Below are positions 39,900 through 49,327 of a DNA stretch of 64,000 nt, in pieces. The stretch spans positions 1 through 64,000 of the forward strand of contig SLTG01000021.1 of assembly GCA_007130045.1 (NCBI GenBank). Direction: 5' to 3'. How positions within the stretch are numbered: the stretch's first letter is position 1; the number at the start of each line of letters is the position of its first letter. The DNA is from Opitutales bacterium. GTDB lineage: Bacteria; Verrucomicrobiota; Verrucomicrobiia; Opitutales; T3Sed10-336. The position numbers and the translations under genes are program-made. The notes below the pieces were generated by a model. The model saw nothing but the letters and a program-made list of their open reading frames with translations, searched no databases and had not been told where the DNA came from.

Positions 39900-40706
39900 A
39901 TGGCCTATAGGTTTGATTGCACCCTCAATCCGGGGCAATGCCGTGCCCGCCTCCAGGGATGGCAGCGTCGCGCCCTCCGCGGCGACTCCGAAGCGTTTGC
40001 CTCGCTCGCGGCGCCCTATCTCGATCTGATTACCGAATACCTGACTCTTTGCGGGGTTAAAGGGGAAGAGGAGCTCCGCGTGAAAATTCGGGACATTCTG
40101 CACGAGAACTGGAGACTGCTTCCTTTTGCCAACAAGGTCACCGAATTCGAGAGACTGCTGGCCACGGTTCTTTTTTCGGTTCGCCTGACCGATAACGCCG
40201 CATCCTGTTCGAGCGTCATCGAGCCGCTGACCGGGCTCGACCCGCGAAGCAGGTTTGCTTTCCTCGCCCGCGATTTTGAAGACTGGGACTACGCCGCGAC
40301 AGCAGCCACGCTGCGGATTACCCGGAAAGACCTGGATGAAATCCTTATTTCAGTGCGATGCCGCCTGCTCGGTGTGGACCTGCGAAGGCTCGACAAGCCG
40401 ACCGTCGCATGCATCCGGAAGCTCTCGCTCGACTTCGACGGTCGCCGCTCCCGGCGCGAAAAAAAGAAGCTGTCATGCGAACTCGGACTACTTCCGGAAG
40501 CCCTGGACTTCAAGTCCCGGTGGCTCGACCTGCGGTGCCAACTGATTGAATTCCGGCAAGAAATCCGTCTGTCCGACGAGGATAAAGCGGAGCTGCTGGA
40601 GAATGTTGCCGGGGAACTGCAGTCCGTCGAAATGATTCGGGTCCCCTTCCTCGAACGCTTTGTCAACCGCTTCACGGCGCGTCCGGCGTCGGTTACATCG
40701 CTCTGA
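39900..40706 (+). CDS. Hypothetical protein with sigma-70-like (ECF) architecture
   Basis: 268 residues from the ATG at 39900; a GTG at 39885 is the track start. RRALRGDSEAFASLAAPYL near the N-terminus resembles the start of ECF sigma region 2. SRFAFLARDFEDWDYAATAATLRITRKDLDEILISVRCRL (~123-160) looks like region 4: a conserved Arg-Phe, then an xxDWDYxxTAxxLRIT helix-turn-helix. Between them are ~90 less clear residues, and a ~90-residue C-terminal helical tail is extra. It is likely a diverged sigma-like regulator whose partner might be the acidic upstream protein. The assignment is tentative. Confidence 0.5.
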   Translation: MAYRFDCTLNPGQCRARLQGWQRRALRGDSEAFASLAAPYLDLITEYLTLCGVKGEEELRVKIRDILHENWRLLPFANKVTEFERLLATVLFSVRLTDNAASCSSVIEPLTGLDPRSRFAFLARDFEDWDYAATAATLRITRKDLDEILISVRCRLLGVDLRRLDKPTVACIRKLSLDFDGRRSRREKKKLSCELGLLPEALDFKSRWLDLRCQLIEFRQEIRLSDEDKAELLENVAGELQSVEMIRVPFLERFVNRFTARPASVTSL

Positions 40707-40912
40707 CCCCCAATATGCCCCGCCCGAACGCCCGTGACCGCATCCTCGACTGAACGTCACACCTTCGTTGGCTGCCGAGGGCCGGATGCAGGCGTGTTTG
40801 ACGTGATTTTTATTGTTCCTCAACGTGTTTGTTGAAGGCCAACGGCGCAGTCCGATTTTGTCCAGTCCGTGCAAGGGGCGCTTGAGCCGCTTTGTGGTCG
40901 TGCGGGTACTGG
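40707..40912. other. Spacer after the sigma-like gene, no gene recognised
   Basis: The 206-bp spacer between convergent genes contains GCCGAGGGCCGG and TTTGTTGAAGGCC blocks but no perfect terminator hairpin and no supported reading frame. Confidence 0.35.
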
Positions 40913-42193
40913 TCATTCGATGGTGAATGAATGAAACAGAAGGCGGTTCACCTTCGGCGCTTCGAAAACAAAACACAAATCCTCACGCCGGGCGTTTCCC
41001 GGAAGGTCGATGGTCAGTCTCCGGACTCCCTCCCCGGAGATCGCACCTCTGCCTTGTCCAAGGAGGACGCCGGAGGGATTATGACGACGGACGGAAACAA
41101 CGGTTTCGCCCGGATTGCCTTTGAATTTCAGAATTAACCTGCGGGCTGAAGCCGTCGGCACCTCCACACGAGGGAAGGTAACGAATCCGCCCGAAACCGC
41201 AGGTCTCACAACGACACTGCCATCGTCGTCCAGCTCTTTCTCCACTTGATCCGCTGCAAAGTAATGACCGGCTGTGACGGCATGCCGCCCTGGAAAGTAT
41301 TGGCCCACTCCCCAGGTTTGTATCCAGATGGGATCAATGTCGCCGCCGGGCAGGTAGTGAACATAGCTAATCCATGAACTCCGGAAATACCGGTTCCCCG
41401 AATGACTCATATCGCAATAGGTGAAATAGGACTGGTTGTGCCAGTCAAAGAAAGATCCATGGCGGCCCTGCGTCGGTCCGTGAGGCCACGTTGGTTGCCG
41501 CATTTTGAAATCAATTCGTTCCGCACAGAGAAAACTTCCTTTGCACTGGTAGGGCCCCATCAGAGTATGGGACACGGCGTAATAACACCCCCAGGAAAGA
41601 TAATAGAGTCCATTCCTCCGATGAAGAAAAACTTTATCATCGGTCTTCCCCTTCCCGTAGGGACCTTCCGGATCCAGGATCTCCAATCTGCGTGGCGCTT
41701 CAGCAATCCCCGTCATGTCGTCAAGCAACGGAGCGATATAATAATCCCAAACGCCAAAGATGATGTAAATTCGACCATCGTCGTCCTTGAAGAGTGCGGG
41801 GTCGTAAACTTCCGTGGGAACGATGCCGTTCTTGAGAAAAGGCCCCTTAAGATAGTCCTTCCATGGGCCACCCGGACGCTCCCCCACGACAACTCCGATC
41901 TGACGACGATCCTCCTGGGGCACGACTTCGGAAAAGAACCAGTAGTAGCGCCCCTTGTGCTCGACCGCGTCAGTCGCCCAACAACCTTGTATCGGCTTGC
42001 CGATGTAGGTTTGCTCAGGCTTCAGAGTCGATTCCAACGACCAATCGAGAAGATTGTCCGAAGACCAGACCTGCCAGTCCCGCATGTCAAAGCGAGTGTT
42101 GGCCCGATCAAAATCATGAGAGGCGTAAAGGTATGCGCGGTCCCGGAAAATGCGAATGTGAGGATCGGTAATTCCGGCGTCGGGCAAGTTCAT
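40913..42193 (-). CDS. GH43-like five-bladed propeller glycosidase
   Basis: 426 residues from the ATG at 42193. No signal peptide. The N-terminus GITDPHIRIFRDRAYLYASHD is the GH43 hallmark carrying the general base Asp; PTEVYDPALFKDDDGRIYI holds the second Asp that tunes the acid. The third blade, which should present the catalytic Glu (EG), reads TDDKVFLHRRNGLYYLSWG, with Asp where Glu is expected. A beta-sandwich domain follows from ~330. GH43 members cut arabino- or xylo-oligosaccharides or galactans. It lies next to two sulfatase genes on the same strand (70-bp gap), so it likely belongs to the same glycan locus. Confidence 0.82.
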   Translation of the reverse strand: MNLPDAGITDPHIRIFRDRAYLYASHDFDRANTRFDMRDWQVWSSDNLLDWSLESTLKPEQTYIGKPIQGCWATDAVEHKGRYYWFFSEVVPQEDRRQIGVVVGERPGGPWKDYLKGPFLKNGIVPTEVYDPALFKDDDGRIYIIFGVWDYYIAPLLDDMTGIAEAPRRLEILDPEGPYGKGKTDDKVFLHRRNGLYYLSWGCYYAVSHTLMGPYQCKGSFLCAERIDFKMRQPTWPHGPTQGRHGSFFDWHNQSYFTYCDMSHSGNRYFRSSWISYVHYLPGGDIDPIWIQTWGVGQYFPGRHAVTAGHYFAADQVEKELDDDGSVVVRPAVSGGFVTFPRVEVPTASARRLILKFKGNPGETVVSVRRHNPSGVLLGQGRGAISGEGVRRLTIDLPGNARREDLCFVFEAPKVNRLLFHSFTIE

Positions 42194-42263
42194 CAAGGAC
42201 CAATGGATTGATAACAGTGGCTAATTCGGTTGAAGCGGAATTTCTTACTCTTTTACAGATGGG

Positions 42264-43631
42264 TTATTTCGCGGCCTTCAACATCTCTTCCAGTCGCTTG
42301 CGCATCTCCTCGAGTTCCCTGGCATAAGCGGGGTTGTCCACTTGATTCGTCTTCTCCGTTGGGTCCACCTGCAAGTCGAAAAGCTGTTCGTAGTCCCACT
42401 CCGGCCAATAAGCGTATTTAAGGTCCCGGCGCACAACAGCCTGTGATGCGGGTATGCGGTTCTTGTCAGTGATGGTTGGATGTTCATACAAGAATTCATC
42501 GCGCCAACCCGAAGGATCATCGACAAGGTAAAGCCGAGCCAGATCTTCGCCCTGGATCCCCTCGGGAACAGTCAGTCCGGCGGCGGCGAGAATGGTAGGC
42601 GCCAAGTCGATGTTCAACACCATTTCATCCCGCTTGATCCCACGTTCCTCCGCCGGCAAACGGGGGTCGTACACAATCAGGGGTACGCGGATGGACTCCT
42701 CATACGGATACCACTTATCAGCCAGCCCGCGATCGGCGTGAAAGTAACCATTGTCTCCCATGAAAATGATCAACGTGTTTTCGTACACCCCCTGATCTTT
42801 AAGCTCGGTGACGAGCCGGCCGACCGCTTCATCAAGCTCCGTGATCAAACGAAAGTAATTGGTCATGTATTCCTGGTATCGCTCCGGCGTATCAAAGCGC
42901 CAGTGGAAGCGGATGCGGCCCTCGTTGGACTCCTGGGAGAGAAATTCCGGCAGCGCTTCAAGATATGATGGGGCCATTTTCACCGACTCGGGTATCGTCA
43001 CCCCTTCGTAGTATTTGGCGCTCCAATCCTGAGGCAGGTATTGCTCCGGCGCCCGGTCTTCAGCGTGGGGGGCAAAATAGGACAGGCTCAGGATAAACGG
43101 CTGACCGGTTGGGCGTTCTCTGAGAAACTCAAGCGAGTCCTGCGCGTTTCGCTCGGTGACGTGAATACGTTCTCCGTCGATTTCATACCAATGACGGCCA
43201 TGATACGAACGGACGAAATCAAAGTCGTCTTCTCGAATGGAGCCGACATGATATTTCCCCACAAACCCACTCCAATAACCGGCGGACCGCATGACCGCGG
43301 GATACGTCTCGGAAAACGCCTTCGGGGCAAGCTCCTTGCCGAACCGGTCGATCCCGTGCCGCGACATGTACTGGCCGGTTAGAATCGATGCCCGGCTGGT
43401 CATGCAGATGCTGGTGGTGACAAACGCATCGGTAAAATGCACGCCGGTTTCCGCGAGTCTATCCAGGTGTGGCGTGTGAATAAATTCGCTTCCCCCGGCG
43501 CCGAACGCGTCCCAACGCTGATCGTCCGAAACCAGGACCACGACATTCATCGCCTCGGAACTTGCTTTGCCGCCGCAAACGCACGCGGTTACAGCCGTTG
43601 CGAGCAGAGTGAGAGCAGACAGTTTCTTCAT
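42264..43631 (-). CDS. Secreted type I sulfatase
   Basis: 455 residues with signal peptide MKKLSALTLLATAVTACVCGG. Metal site VVLVSDDQRWDAFG near the start; the formylglycine motif is CMTSRASILTG (Cys76), a C-X-(T)-S-R form. A second metal region is IIFMGDNGYFHADRG. It hydrolyses sulfate esters from polysaccharides in the periplasm or outside; a formylglycine-generating enzyme (FGE or anSME) must be encoded elsewhere. Follows the second sulfatase on the same strand (6-bp gap) and precedes the GH43-like gene; operon likely. Substrate (fucan, carrageenan or ulvan type) cannot be read from sequence. Confidence 0.92.
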   Translation of the reverse strand: MKKLSALTLLATAVTACVCGGKASSEAMNVVVLVSDDQRWDAFGAGGSEFIHTPHLDRLAETGVHFTDAFVTTSICMTSRASILTGQYMSRHGIDRFGKELAPKAFSETYPAVMRSAGYWSGFVGKYHVGSIREDDFDFVRSYHGRHWYEIDGERIHVTERNAQDSLEFLRERPTGQPFILSLSYFAPHAEDRAPEQYLPQDWSAKYYEGVTIPESVKMAPSYLEALPEFLSQESNEGRIRFHWRFDTPERYQEYMTNYFRLITELDEAVGRLVTELKDQGVYENTLIIFMGDNGYFHADRGLADKWYPYEESIRVPLIVYDPRLPAEERGIKRDEMVLNIDLAPTILAAAGLTVPEGIQGEDLARLYLVDDPSGWRDEFLYEHPTITDKNRIPASQAVVRRDLKYAYWPEWDYEQLFDLQVDPTEKTNQVDNPAYARELEEMRKRLEEMLKAAK

Positions 43632-43637
43632 GATTGA

Positions 43638-45035
43638 TTATTCTCCTTTTTCGTTCGGCATTTCCCCGTCCAACGGGAGCCAGGTGTCGATGCGGCGCGA
43701 CAGATGCCTCACACGCTCCGGTTGTTCATCCGCGAGATTGTTCTTCTCGTGCGGATCATCTTTTACATTGTACAATTCGATCCCCTCATGCACAGCAACA
43801 ATCGAATCTCCGACGAAAACTTCAGGAGCAAGGCCGGGGTCGGGCAGGATCAGCTTCCAGTCCCCCTCGACAATCCACCGATAATAGAGTCCCTTGAGCG
43901 GTTCGTCGATCGGAGCCGGCATGTCGTGCCCGTATATGTCTCCAAACACAGCATCTCTCTCCTCCACCGCCCTCCGATTCAGCAGATCGATTCCCTGCGA
44001 ATCAGCCGATGGCTCCAGCCCCGCCGCCCGCAAAATCGTCGGTTTCAAGTCGATGCTGCCGGCCAGGTTTTCCTCGTCCCTAAAGGGTTTCACCTTTCCC
44101 GTCCAGCGGACCATAATCGGCGTTCGCACGCCTCCTTCATGCGGACTGCGCTTCGATCGCGGAGCGTATCCCTCCTGTCGCCAATCCTCCGGCAGCCCCT
44201 CCATCTCCGGTGTGAGCTGGATCCACCCGTTGTCACAAACATAAAGAATGACGGTGTTGCCGCCCATCCCGTTCTCATCGATGTAATCGACCAACTGGCC
44301 ACAAGTTTCATCGAACCACTCGACCATCGCATAATACCGGGCCAGTTCCATCGGCCTGCCCTCAAGCATATACTTATTCAGCAGGCGCTCCGGCGGGTTG
44401 TGTGGCGTGTGCGGCAGGAAGGGAGCGTACCAGACGAAAAAGGGCTTCTCCTCTCCCGCGGCATGCTCGATGAATTCAAAAATCGGCTCCATTCCATCCC
44501 GGCCAATCCTCAACCCCGCATCGCCATGCCGGGCTCCGCGGGCGGGATCGCCGTGTGTCATCCCGTGCGTGAACCCGCCGACGCTGTAATTGCCTTCCCA
44601 CCACTTGCCTGACTGATGCGAAAGGTACCCCTCCTCCCCCAACCGCCGCGCGATTGTCGGCAGTTCCGCCATGCGGTCAACATACGGCTGGTTCGCCTTC
44701 GGACGTCCACCCGAGGCGCGCCGCGCCTCAGGATCGGGGTCATTGCCCGTGATTCCGTGCTCGTGCGGATACATCCCCGTCGCGATCGACGCCAGCGACG
44801 GCCGGCACAGACTTGAGGGCACATAACCTCTCGTCATCAACAGGCTCTCCTCCGCCAACCGGTCCAGGTGCGGGGTTTGAATGTGCTCGTGACCCATAAA
44901 ACCATAATGCCACCAGGACTGGTCATCGGAGATAATCAGCACGATATTCGGCCGATCCGCGGCTTCCGCTTCGCTCACTAAGCCGAAGACGATCAAAAAC
45001 GACAAGGAAACACCTGCACGGCAAAGGTTTATCAT
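43638..45035 (-). CDS. Secreted type I sulfatase, atypical CRPSL motif
   Basis: 465 residues from the ATG at 45035 (MINLCRAGVSLSFLIVFGLV signal peptide); the track start at 45113 adds 26 residues before the signal. DRPNIVLIISDDQSW begins the alkaline-phosphatase fold. The motif region is SSLCRPSLASIATG (Cys77), where the usual Arg of C-X-P-S-R is Leu. The VILYVCDNGWIQL segment is the second metal region. Such CRPSL forms occur in some marine sulfatase subfamilies. First gene of the sulfatase-sulfatase-GH43 operon. Confidence 0.9.
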   Translation of the reverse strand: MINLCRAGVSLSFLIVFGLVSEAEAADRPNIVLIISDDQSWWHYGFMGHEHIQTPHLDRLAEESLLMTRGYVPSSLCRPSLASIATGMYPHEHGITGNDPDPEARRASGGRPKANQPYVDRMAELPTIARRLGEEGYLSHQSGKWWEGNYSVGGFTHGMTHGDPARGARHGDAGLRIGRDGMEPIFEFIEHAAGEEKPFFVWYAPFLPHTPHNPPERLLNKYMLEGRPMELARYYAMVEWFDETCGQLVDYIDENGMGGNTVILYVCDNGWIQLTPEMEGLPEDWRQEGYAPRSKRSPHEGGVRTPIMVRWTGKVKPFRDEENLAGSIDLKPTILRAAGLEPSADSQGIDLLNRRAVEERDAVFGDIYGHDMPAPIDEPLKGLYYRWIVEGDWKLILPDPGLAPEVFVGDSIVAVHEGIELYNVKDDPHEKNNLADEQPERVRHLSRRIDTWLPLDGEMPNEKGE

Positions 45036-45616
45036 AAAATCAGGTCTGTACAAGACAGGCGTCATCAACAAAGTACTCCGAATAATTAACGATATGAGCG
45101 TTTCACTTCCCATTCATCAAATCGGCTAGTGAATCGCGCCATGCTTCCACATTCAAACAAATAACATACCCCTTCAGTCATTTCGCGGTATTTTCATTCA
45201 CATCATCGGATTTTTCACTTCCAGTGTCTAATCTGAAATTTCATATTCACGCGCCATCGTGCCAGCCCTTCGCTGATTCACGGTCGACCGTCACGGTGGA
45301 TACCGGTAAAAATCGCGGCAGTGGCACGGACTATTTCCATATGCCGTCATTCGAATCGGGGCAATAAGGCGGGAATCATGGAACAGAAAGAATGTTGCAC
45401 TGTCCAAGCCTGTCCAAGCCTGTCCAAGCCACCGTTTATTTTCATGTGCCGTCATTCTGAATCCTGGATACCGGGCCGCAAAAAATCCCGTGTATCTCGG
45501 GGAATAATTCCTCTTGACTCGCTGCATCGGCCCTTTCTATCGTCTATTCTGCGGCTGTCCTTAAAGTGAAAGTTGCCGGTAACCACGTTTAAGTTCGAAA
45601 ATCCCGACCAGTTCTT
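45036..45616. other. Divergent spacer with REP-like repeats, no gene
   Basis: 580 bp between the sulfatase operon and the four-gene operon. It contains two related ~24-bp words, TTTCCATATGCCGTCATTCG (45334) and TTTTCATGTGCCGTCATTCT (45439), the first followed by GGCGGGAATCATGG, as in the common GTCATTCCCGC...GCGGGAAT intergenic repeats, and a 10-bp triplicate between them. No credible gene. Confidence 0.5.
45401..45430. repeat. 10-bp perfect tandem repeat, three copies
   Basis: TGTCCAAGCC occurs three times with no mismatch. It separates the two GCCGTCATTC words in the spacer before the four-gene operon. Slippage-prone; may be part of a degraded repetitive element. Confidence 0.9.
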
Positions 45617-47245
45617 ATGAAATTATCCTTTTGCACCGTCCTCTTGGCGATCGTCTGCGGCGCCCTGCTTTTCCATCCTTCCACGAAGGCATCCGCCGCC
45701 GTGGCCAGCCCCGATTACGAAAGGGAGAATTGGCCCGAAGTCCCCAAGCTGGTCTGGGCCAAGCCCGGTGAAAGCGGCGACTTCAACGATCCCGCAAACT
45801 GGCTGAAGAATGGGCAAGTATCCACTCGGGCGCCCGACCGCGACACGGATGTCGTCCTTCCTCCCGCACCGGGGCGATACCGCGTCAACGCCGGGCGCGA
45901 TCGCGAAGTCCGCCATCTCACGGTCGGCGAAAACGCCGAGATTCGGGGCGTACACCGCAATGAGCTGGAAATATGGGGCAATGCCTGGGTGAAGGATGGA
46001 GGCTGGGTGGAATACATCTCCATTCGTGGGCCGAAGAATACCTTTTTCCGGATGGACAGCGCCGAGTTTCCGACGAAGGAGAACGGCCTCACCTTTCTCG
46101 GCGGGCGATCCCGGACGTCCAAACCGCAGAGTCGTGGCCGGATCTCGCACAAATTCGAGATCGCCAAATACGGCGATGGTTCGGTGGAGCTCATTGGCAA
46201 CATCGGGGTTGGCGATGAGATCATGGTGCAGCACGGAAGAGCGATCATAAGCGGCGAGCTCCGCTGGTCGGGCGTAACCGACAAAGGCGCTATCGAGGTT
46301 TTCGACGGCGCGGTTCTCGAATTGCAGTCCGGCGCCACGATCGCGCCATTCCTAAGCAAGAACGGTAAAAACGTGTACAACGTCAACATCTACCGCGGCG
46401 GCATGCTTCAAGGGGGCTCGCCCGAACGCCCGCTGACCTCCGACGCCTACGTCCGGCTCGGCTACGGCTCCGACAACTCCGTGCAAGGCGAAAGCGGTCT
46501 CTTCGCCGCGCGAGGCTCGATTATCCGGGTCCACAGCAGCGATCCCGAAAACGCGCGGCTTGTCTTCCCCTCGATCACCGGCACGCCGGGATTCCACGAC
46601 GGCGACGGCAATCTCCTCGCCGATACTGAAACTCCCGCCCGCGGCCCCGGCGGCATCGTGCTCGACCTCGCCGGTGATGTCGATTTGCACGGAGCCTTCT
46701 TCGATTACGTCAGCGAGGGCGGAATTCGCCTTATTAACGCGGAAGTCCGCGACCAGTGGCGCGAGGTTGAATTTGGCGAGAATAACGCCGGTTCGCCCGA
46801 CCGGCTGTTTGCCCAGCTCGAGGTGGATGCGGACGTCTATTATCATGAGCGGCTCGACGGCGCGAGCGAGTTCGCGCTGACGAGGAGGGCGCGGCAGACA
46901 ATGGACGAGTTCATTCAACAACAGGATCCCTATCGGATCTCAGTCTCGCCCGAATCCGTCCAAATGGGGGAAGCCTTTGATCCACACCGCGGTGGACGCA
47001 CGTTCAAAAGGCCGGAGGCTGTCATCTTTAAAGACCCCATCGAGGTTTCCATCGAGGTCGAGGTTCCGGGAGCCGCGATCCACTACACAACCGACGGATC
47101 GGAAGTCTCACACGAGTCTCCCCGTTACACCGAACCGCTGCGGATCGAGCAAACGACCCGCCTTAATGTCCGCGCTTACGCCGAAGGCAAATCCCCGAGC
47201 ATGCCGGCCGCCTTCACTTATGTTTTCGAGGATGAAACCGATTAA
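45617..47245 (+). CDS. Secreted protein with chitobiase/hexosaminidase C-terminal-type domain
   Basis: 542 residues. The signal peptide is MKLSFCTVLLAIVCGALLFHP. Residues ~40-110 (GDFNDPANWLKNGQ, VVLPPAPGRYRVNAGRDREVRHLTVGEN) are the start of a right-handed parallel beta-helix or G8-like domain; short solenoid strands go on to ~400 (VELIGNIGVGDEIMVQHGRA, GAVLELQSGATIAPF). The C-terminal ~80 residues (IEVPGAAIHYTTDGSEVS to LNVRAYAEGKSPSMPAAFTYVF) match the CHB_HEX_C domain found in secreted carbohydrate enzymes. No catalytic residues identified. First gene of a four-gene operon; 66 bp before the FG-GAP gene. Confidence 0.75.
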   Translation: MKLSFCTVLLAIVCGALLFHPSTKASAAVASPDYERENWPEVPKLVWAKPGESGDFNDPANWLKNGQVSTRAPDRDTDVVLPPAPGRYRVNAGRDREVRHLTVGENAEIRGVHRNELEIWGNAWVKDGGWVEYISIRGPKNTFFRMDSAEFPTKENGLTFLGGRSRTSKPQSRGRISHKFEIAKYGDGSVELIGNIGVGDEIMVQHGRAIISGELRWSGVTDKGAIEVFDGAVLELQSGATIAPFLSKNGKNVYNVNIYRGGMLQGGSPERPLTSDAYVRLGYGSDNSVQGESGLFAARGSIIRVHSSDPENARLVFPSITGTPGFHDGDGNLLADTETPARGPGGIVLDLAGDVDLHGAFFDYVSEGGIRLINAEVRDQWREVEFGENNAGSPDRLFAQLEVDADVYYHERLDGASEFALTRRARQTMDEFIQQQDPYRISVSPESVQMGEAFDPHRGGRTFKRPEAVIFKDPIEVSIEVEVPGAAIHYTTDGSEVSHESPRYTEPLRIEQTTRLNVRAYAEGKSPSMPAAFTYVFEDETD

Positions 47246-47311
47246 TCCCTCGATTCCTAAGCGACCGTGGCCTTGCCCGGATCGTTTCGCATACTTTGCG
47301 GGAGAATTCCA

Positions 47312-49321
47312 ATGACAACGAATGTTAGAACCGTCCTTTCCGTCCTGCTTTTTTCAGTGCTCGCGCATTTCCCGTTAAAGGCGGTAATCAACGTCGGCCT
47401 GCAGCCGGCAGACCTCTTCGAACGTTACGAAACCGTCCTTACCGGCGAAATCGAACGGGTGGACGAGGAAGCCGGCGGCTTTTTCCTGCGGGTGACCGCG
47501 TTACACAAGGGCGAAACCCCGGAGGTCGGCGAGATCATCGAAATCTCGGCGGTAGACGCCATGGCAGAGGCTCTCGCGGACCAGGTGGACCCGATCGTCG
47601 ACATCGCTCCCGGCAAGCCAGTCGCCGCCTTCGTCGGCATGCGCCAGCGCCGGGCCGAGGACCAGCTGCTCTTCTACGCCGGGGGCTTCTACCTCGGCAC
47701 CCGGGTGTCGGATTCGCGATGGAACTGGACCGATGGAGACACTCAAATGACCGGCGTGGACGGCCAACCCGTGCCGACGATGGCCGGGACTTGGAACGGA
47801 TCGACGCCTCAACTGAATCACATGCTTGAGGATTTGGCCCGCGGCGAAGCGTATTTCCCCCGGCGCGGATACGCCGCGTTTAAGGAGGACATTCTGATCG
47901 ACCAACTTGATGACACCGTGCGGGGCATCGCACTTTACGATCTATATGGCAATGGGCTTCCCGACATCTACGTCTCCTCGCCCGACGGCGATCGCGTGTA
48001 CCTGCAGATGGCGCCGCTCGAATTTATCGACGCCACGGAATGGCTTGGCCTCGAGCAGGCAAGCGTGAGCATCGACGTTGCCGACTTTGATCTCGATGGC
48101 ATCCCCGATTTGCTCGTCGGCGGCACCCTGCTCCGCGGCTCCGCCAACAGATCAGGGCAGCACGGCTTCACGCCCGTGGAGTCTTTCCCGCACGACGACG
48201 AGGAACGGGCCGCGCTCAAGGCCGCGGCGTTTATCGAAGCTGACGGGGACGGCTACCCTGATGTCATCGTATCCCTCGAAGGAGGCGGTTTGCGTCTCTA
48301 CCGCAATCCGGGCGAATCCGGCGGAGCTTTCACGGATATCACCGAGCATGCCGGCCTGGACCGGACGGAAGCCGGGGCCGGTGGCAACGGCTATTTCACG
48401 CTCGGCGATTGGACCGGGGACGGCCGAACCGATATCCACTACGCCGCCGGGCCAGGATTTCTGTTGATTCAGGATAGTGAGGGTCGCTTCGCGCCGCATC
48501 CGGACATGCCGGAATTGCGTTTCACGTCCGGCCCGGATGATGCACCCGGTCTGACCGGCGCCGGCGCCTTCGCCCCGATCATCGGCTCCGGCCGGTTCGA
48601 TCTCATCATCCCCGTGGCGAGCAGCTGGCATGTGATCGAGAATCGCAATGGCCAGCCGATCGACGTCACCGAGTACGGCAACGAGATCAACGAAGGTTCG
48701 TTTCTGCACCTTTCCACCGTCGCTTCGGACCTCACCCTGGATGGCAATGTGGACATCTATACGATCAGTCGCGCCCAGTACGGACACAACCGATTCATCA
48801 TCAATCGCGGTTACGGCTCATTTATGCTCGCTACCGTGCATCGCGCTTACGACAAGATGTTCTCCGGTCCGTCGCAGGAACTGGGGGGCTGGGCTCTCGC
48901 GACCGGGGATGCCAATGGCGATGGGCAACCCGATATTCTGCTCGGCAACGAACACGGACATGTGGTTCTCATTTTGAACGACACGCTGTCGTATCGAGAA
49001 CCGGTGGAGCACCCGACCGACGACGTCGCGCGTATGCTCCAGGCAGGCGTACTCGCCGTCACGGTTGAAGGCCCGCGCGGCGTCGTCGGCGCCATCGTCC
49101 AGCTCGAAACTCCAGAGGGTGCCACAGTCGATATGCGGTTCATTGGTGGCAATAACGCAGCCGGCAGCCGAGGCCCTGACGAGGCCATCTTCGGCGTGCG
49201 TAAGCCCGGCGACTACCTCGTTCGCGTGCGCTACGCCGACGGCCACGAACGCACCTGGCCGGTGGAGATTTCGCCCGCAACCCAGGCGATCGCGCGCTTG
49301 ACGGCAACTCGATCCGACTGA
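47312..49321 (+). CDS. Secreted FG-GAP/VCBS-repeat protein
   Basis: 669 residues from the ATG at 47312 (MTTNVRTVLSVLLFSVLAHF signal), with GGGAG 8 nt upstream; the track start at 47267 is rejected. Residues ~30-150 form a beta-rich N-terminal domain (LTGEIERVDEEAGGFFLRVT). From ~190 come repeated calcium-binding propeller motifs: YDLYGNGLPDIYV, DFDLDGIPDLLVGG, EADGDGYPDVIVSL, DWTGDGRTDIHY, TLDGNVDIYTI and DANGDGQPDILLG. The blade motif DxDGDGxxD is typical of integrin-like extracellular propellers. C-terminal ~100 residues resemble a UnbV/ASPIC-like module (GGNNAAGSRGPDEAIFGVR). Followed at 6 bp by the PQQ-type gene. Confidence 0.8.
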   Translation: MTTNVRTVLSVLLFSVLAHFPLKAVINVGLQPADLFERYETVLTGEIERVDEEAGGFFLRVTALHKGETPEVGEIIEISAVDAMAEALADQVDPIVDIAPGKPVAAFVGMRQRRAEDQLLFYAGGFYLGTRVSDSRWNWTDGDTQMTGVDGQPVPTMAGTWNGSTPQLNHMLEDLARGEAYFPRRGYAAFKEDILIDQLDDTVRGIALYDLYGNGLPDIYVSSPDGDRVYLQMAPLEFIDATEWLGLEQASVSIDVADFDLDGIPDLLVGGTLLRGSANRSGQHGFTPVESFPHDDEERAALKAAAFIEADGDGYPDVIVSLEGGGLRLYRNPGESGGAFTDITEHAGLDRTEAGAGGNGYFTLGDWTGDGRTDIHYAAGPGFLLIQDSEGRFAPHPDMPELRFTSGPDDAPGLTGAGAFAPIIGSGRFDLIIPVASSWHVIENRNGQPIDVTEYGNEINEGSFLHLSTVASDLTLDGNVDIYTISRAQYGHNRFIINRGYGSFMLATVHRAYDKMFSGPSQELGGWALATGDANGDGQPDILLGNEHGHVVLILNDTLSYREPVEHPTDDVARMLQAGVLAVTVEGPRGVVGAIVQLETPEGATVDMRFIGGNNAAGSRGPDEAIFGVRKPGDYLVRVRYADGHERTWPVEISPATQAIARLTATRSD

Positions 49322-49327
49322 AATCCA

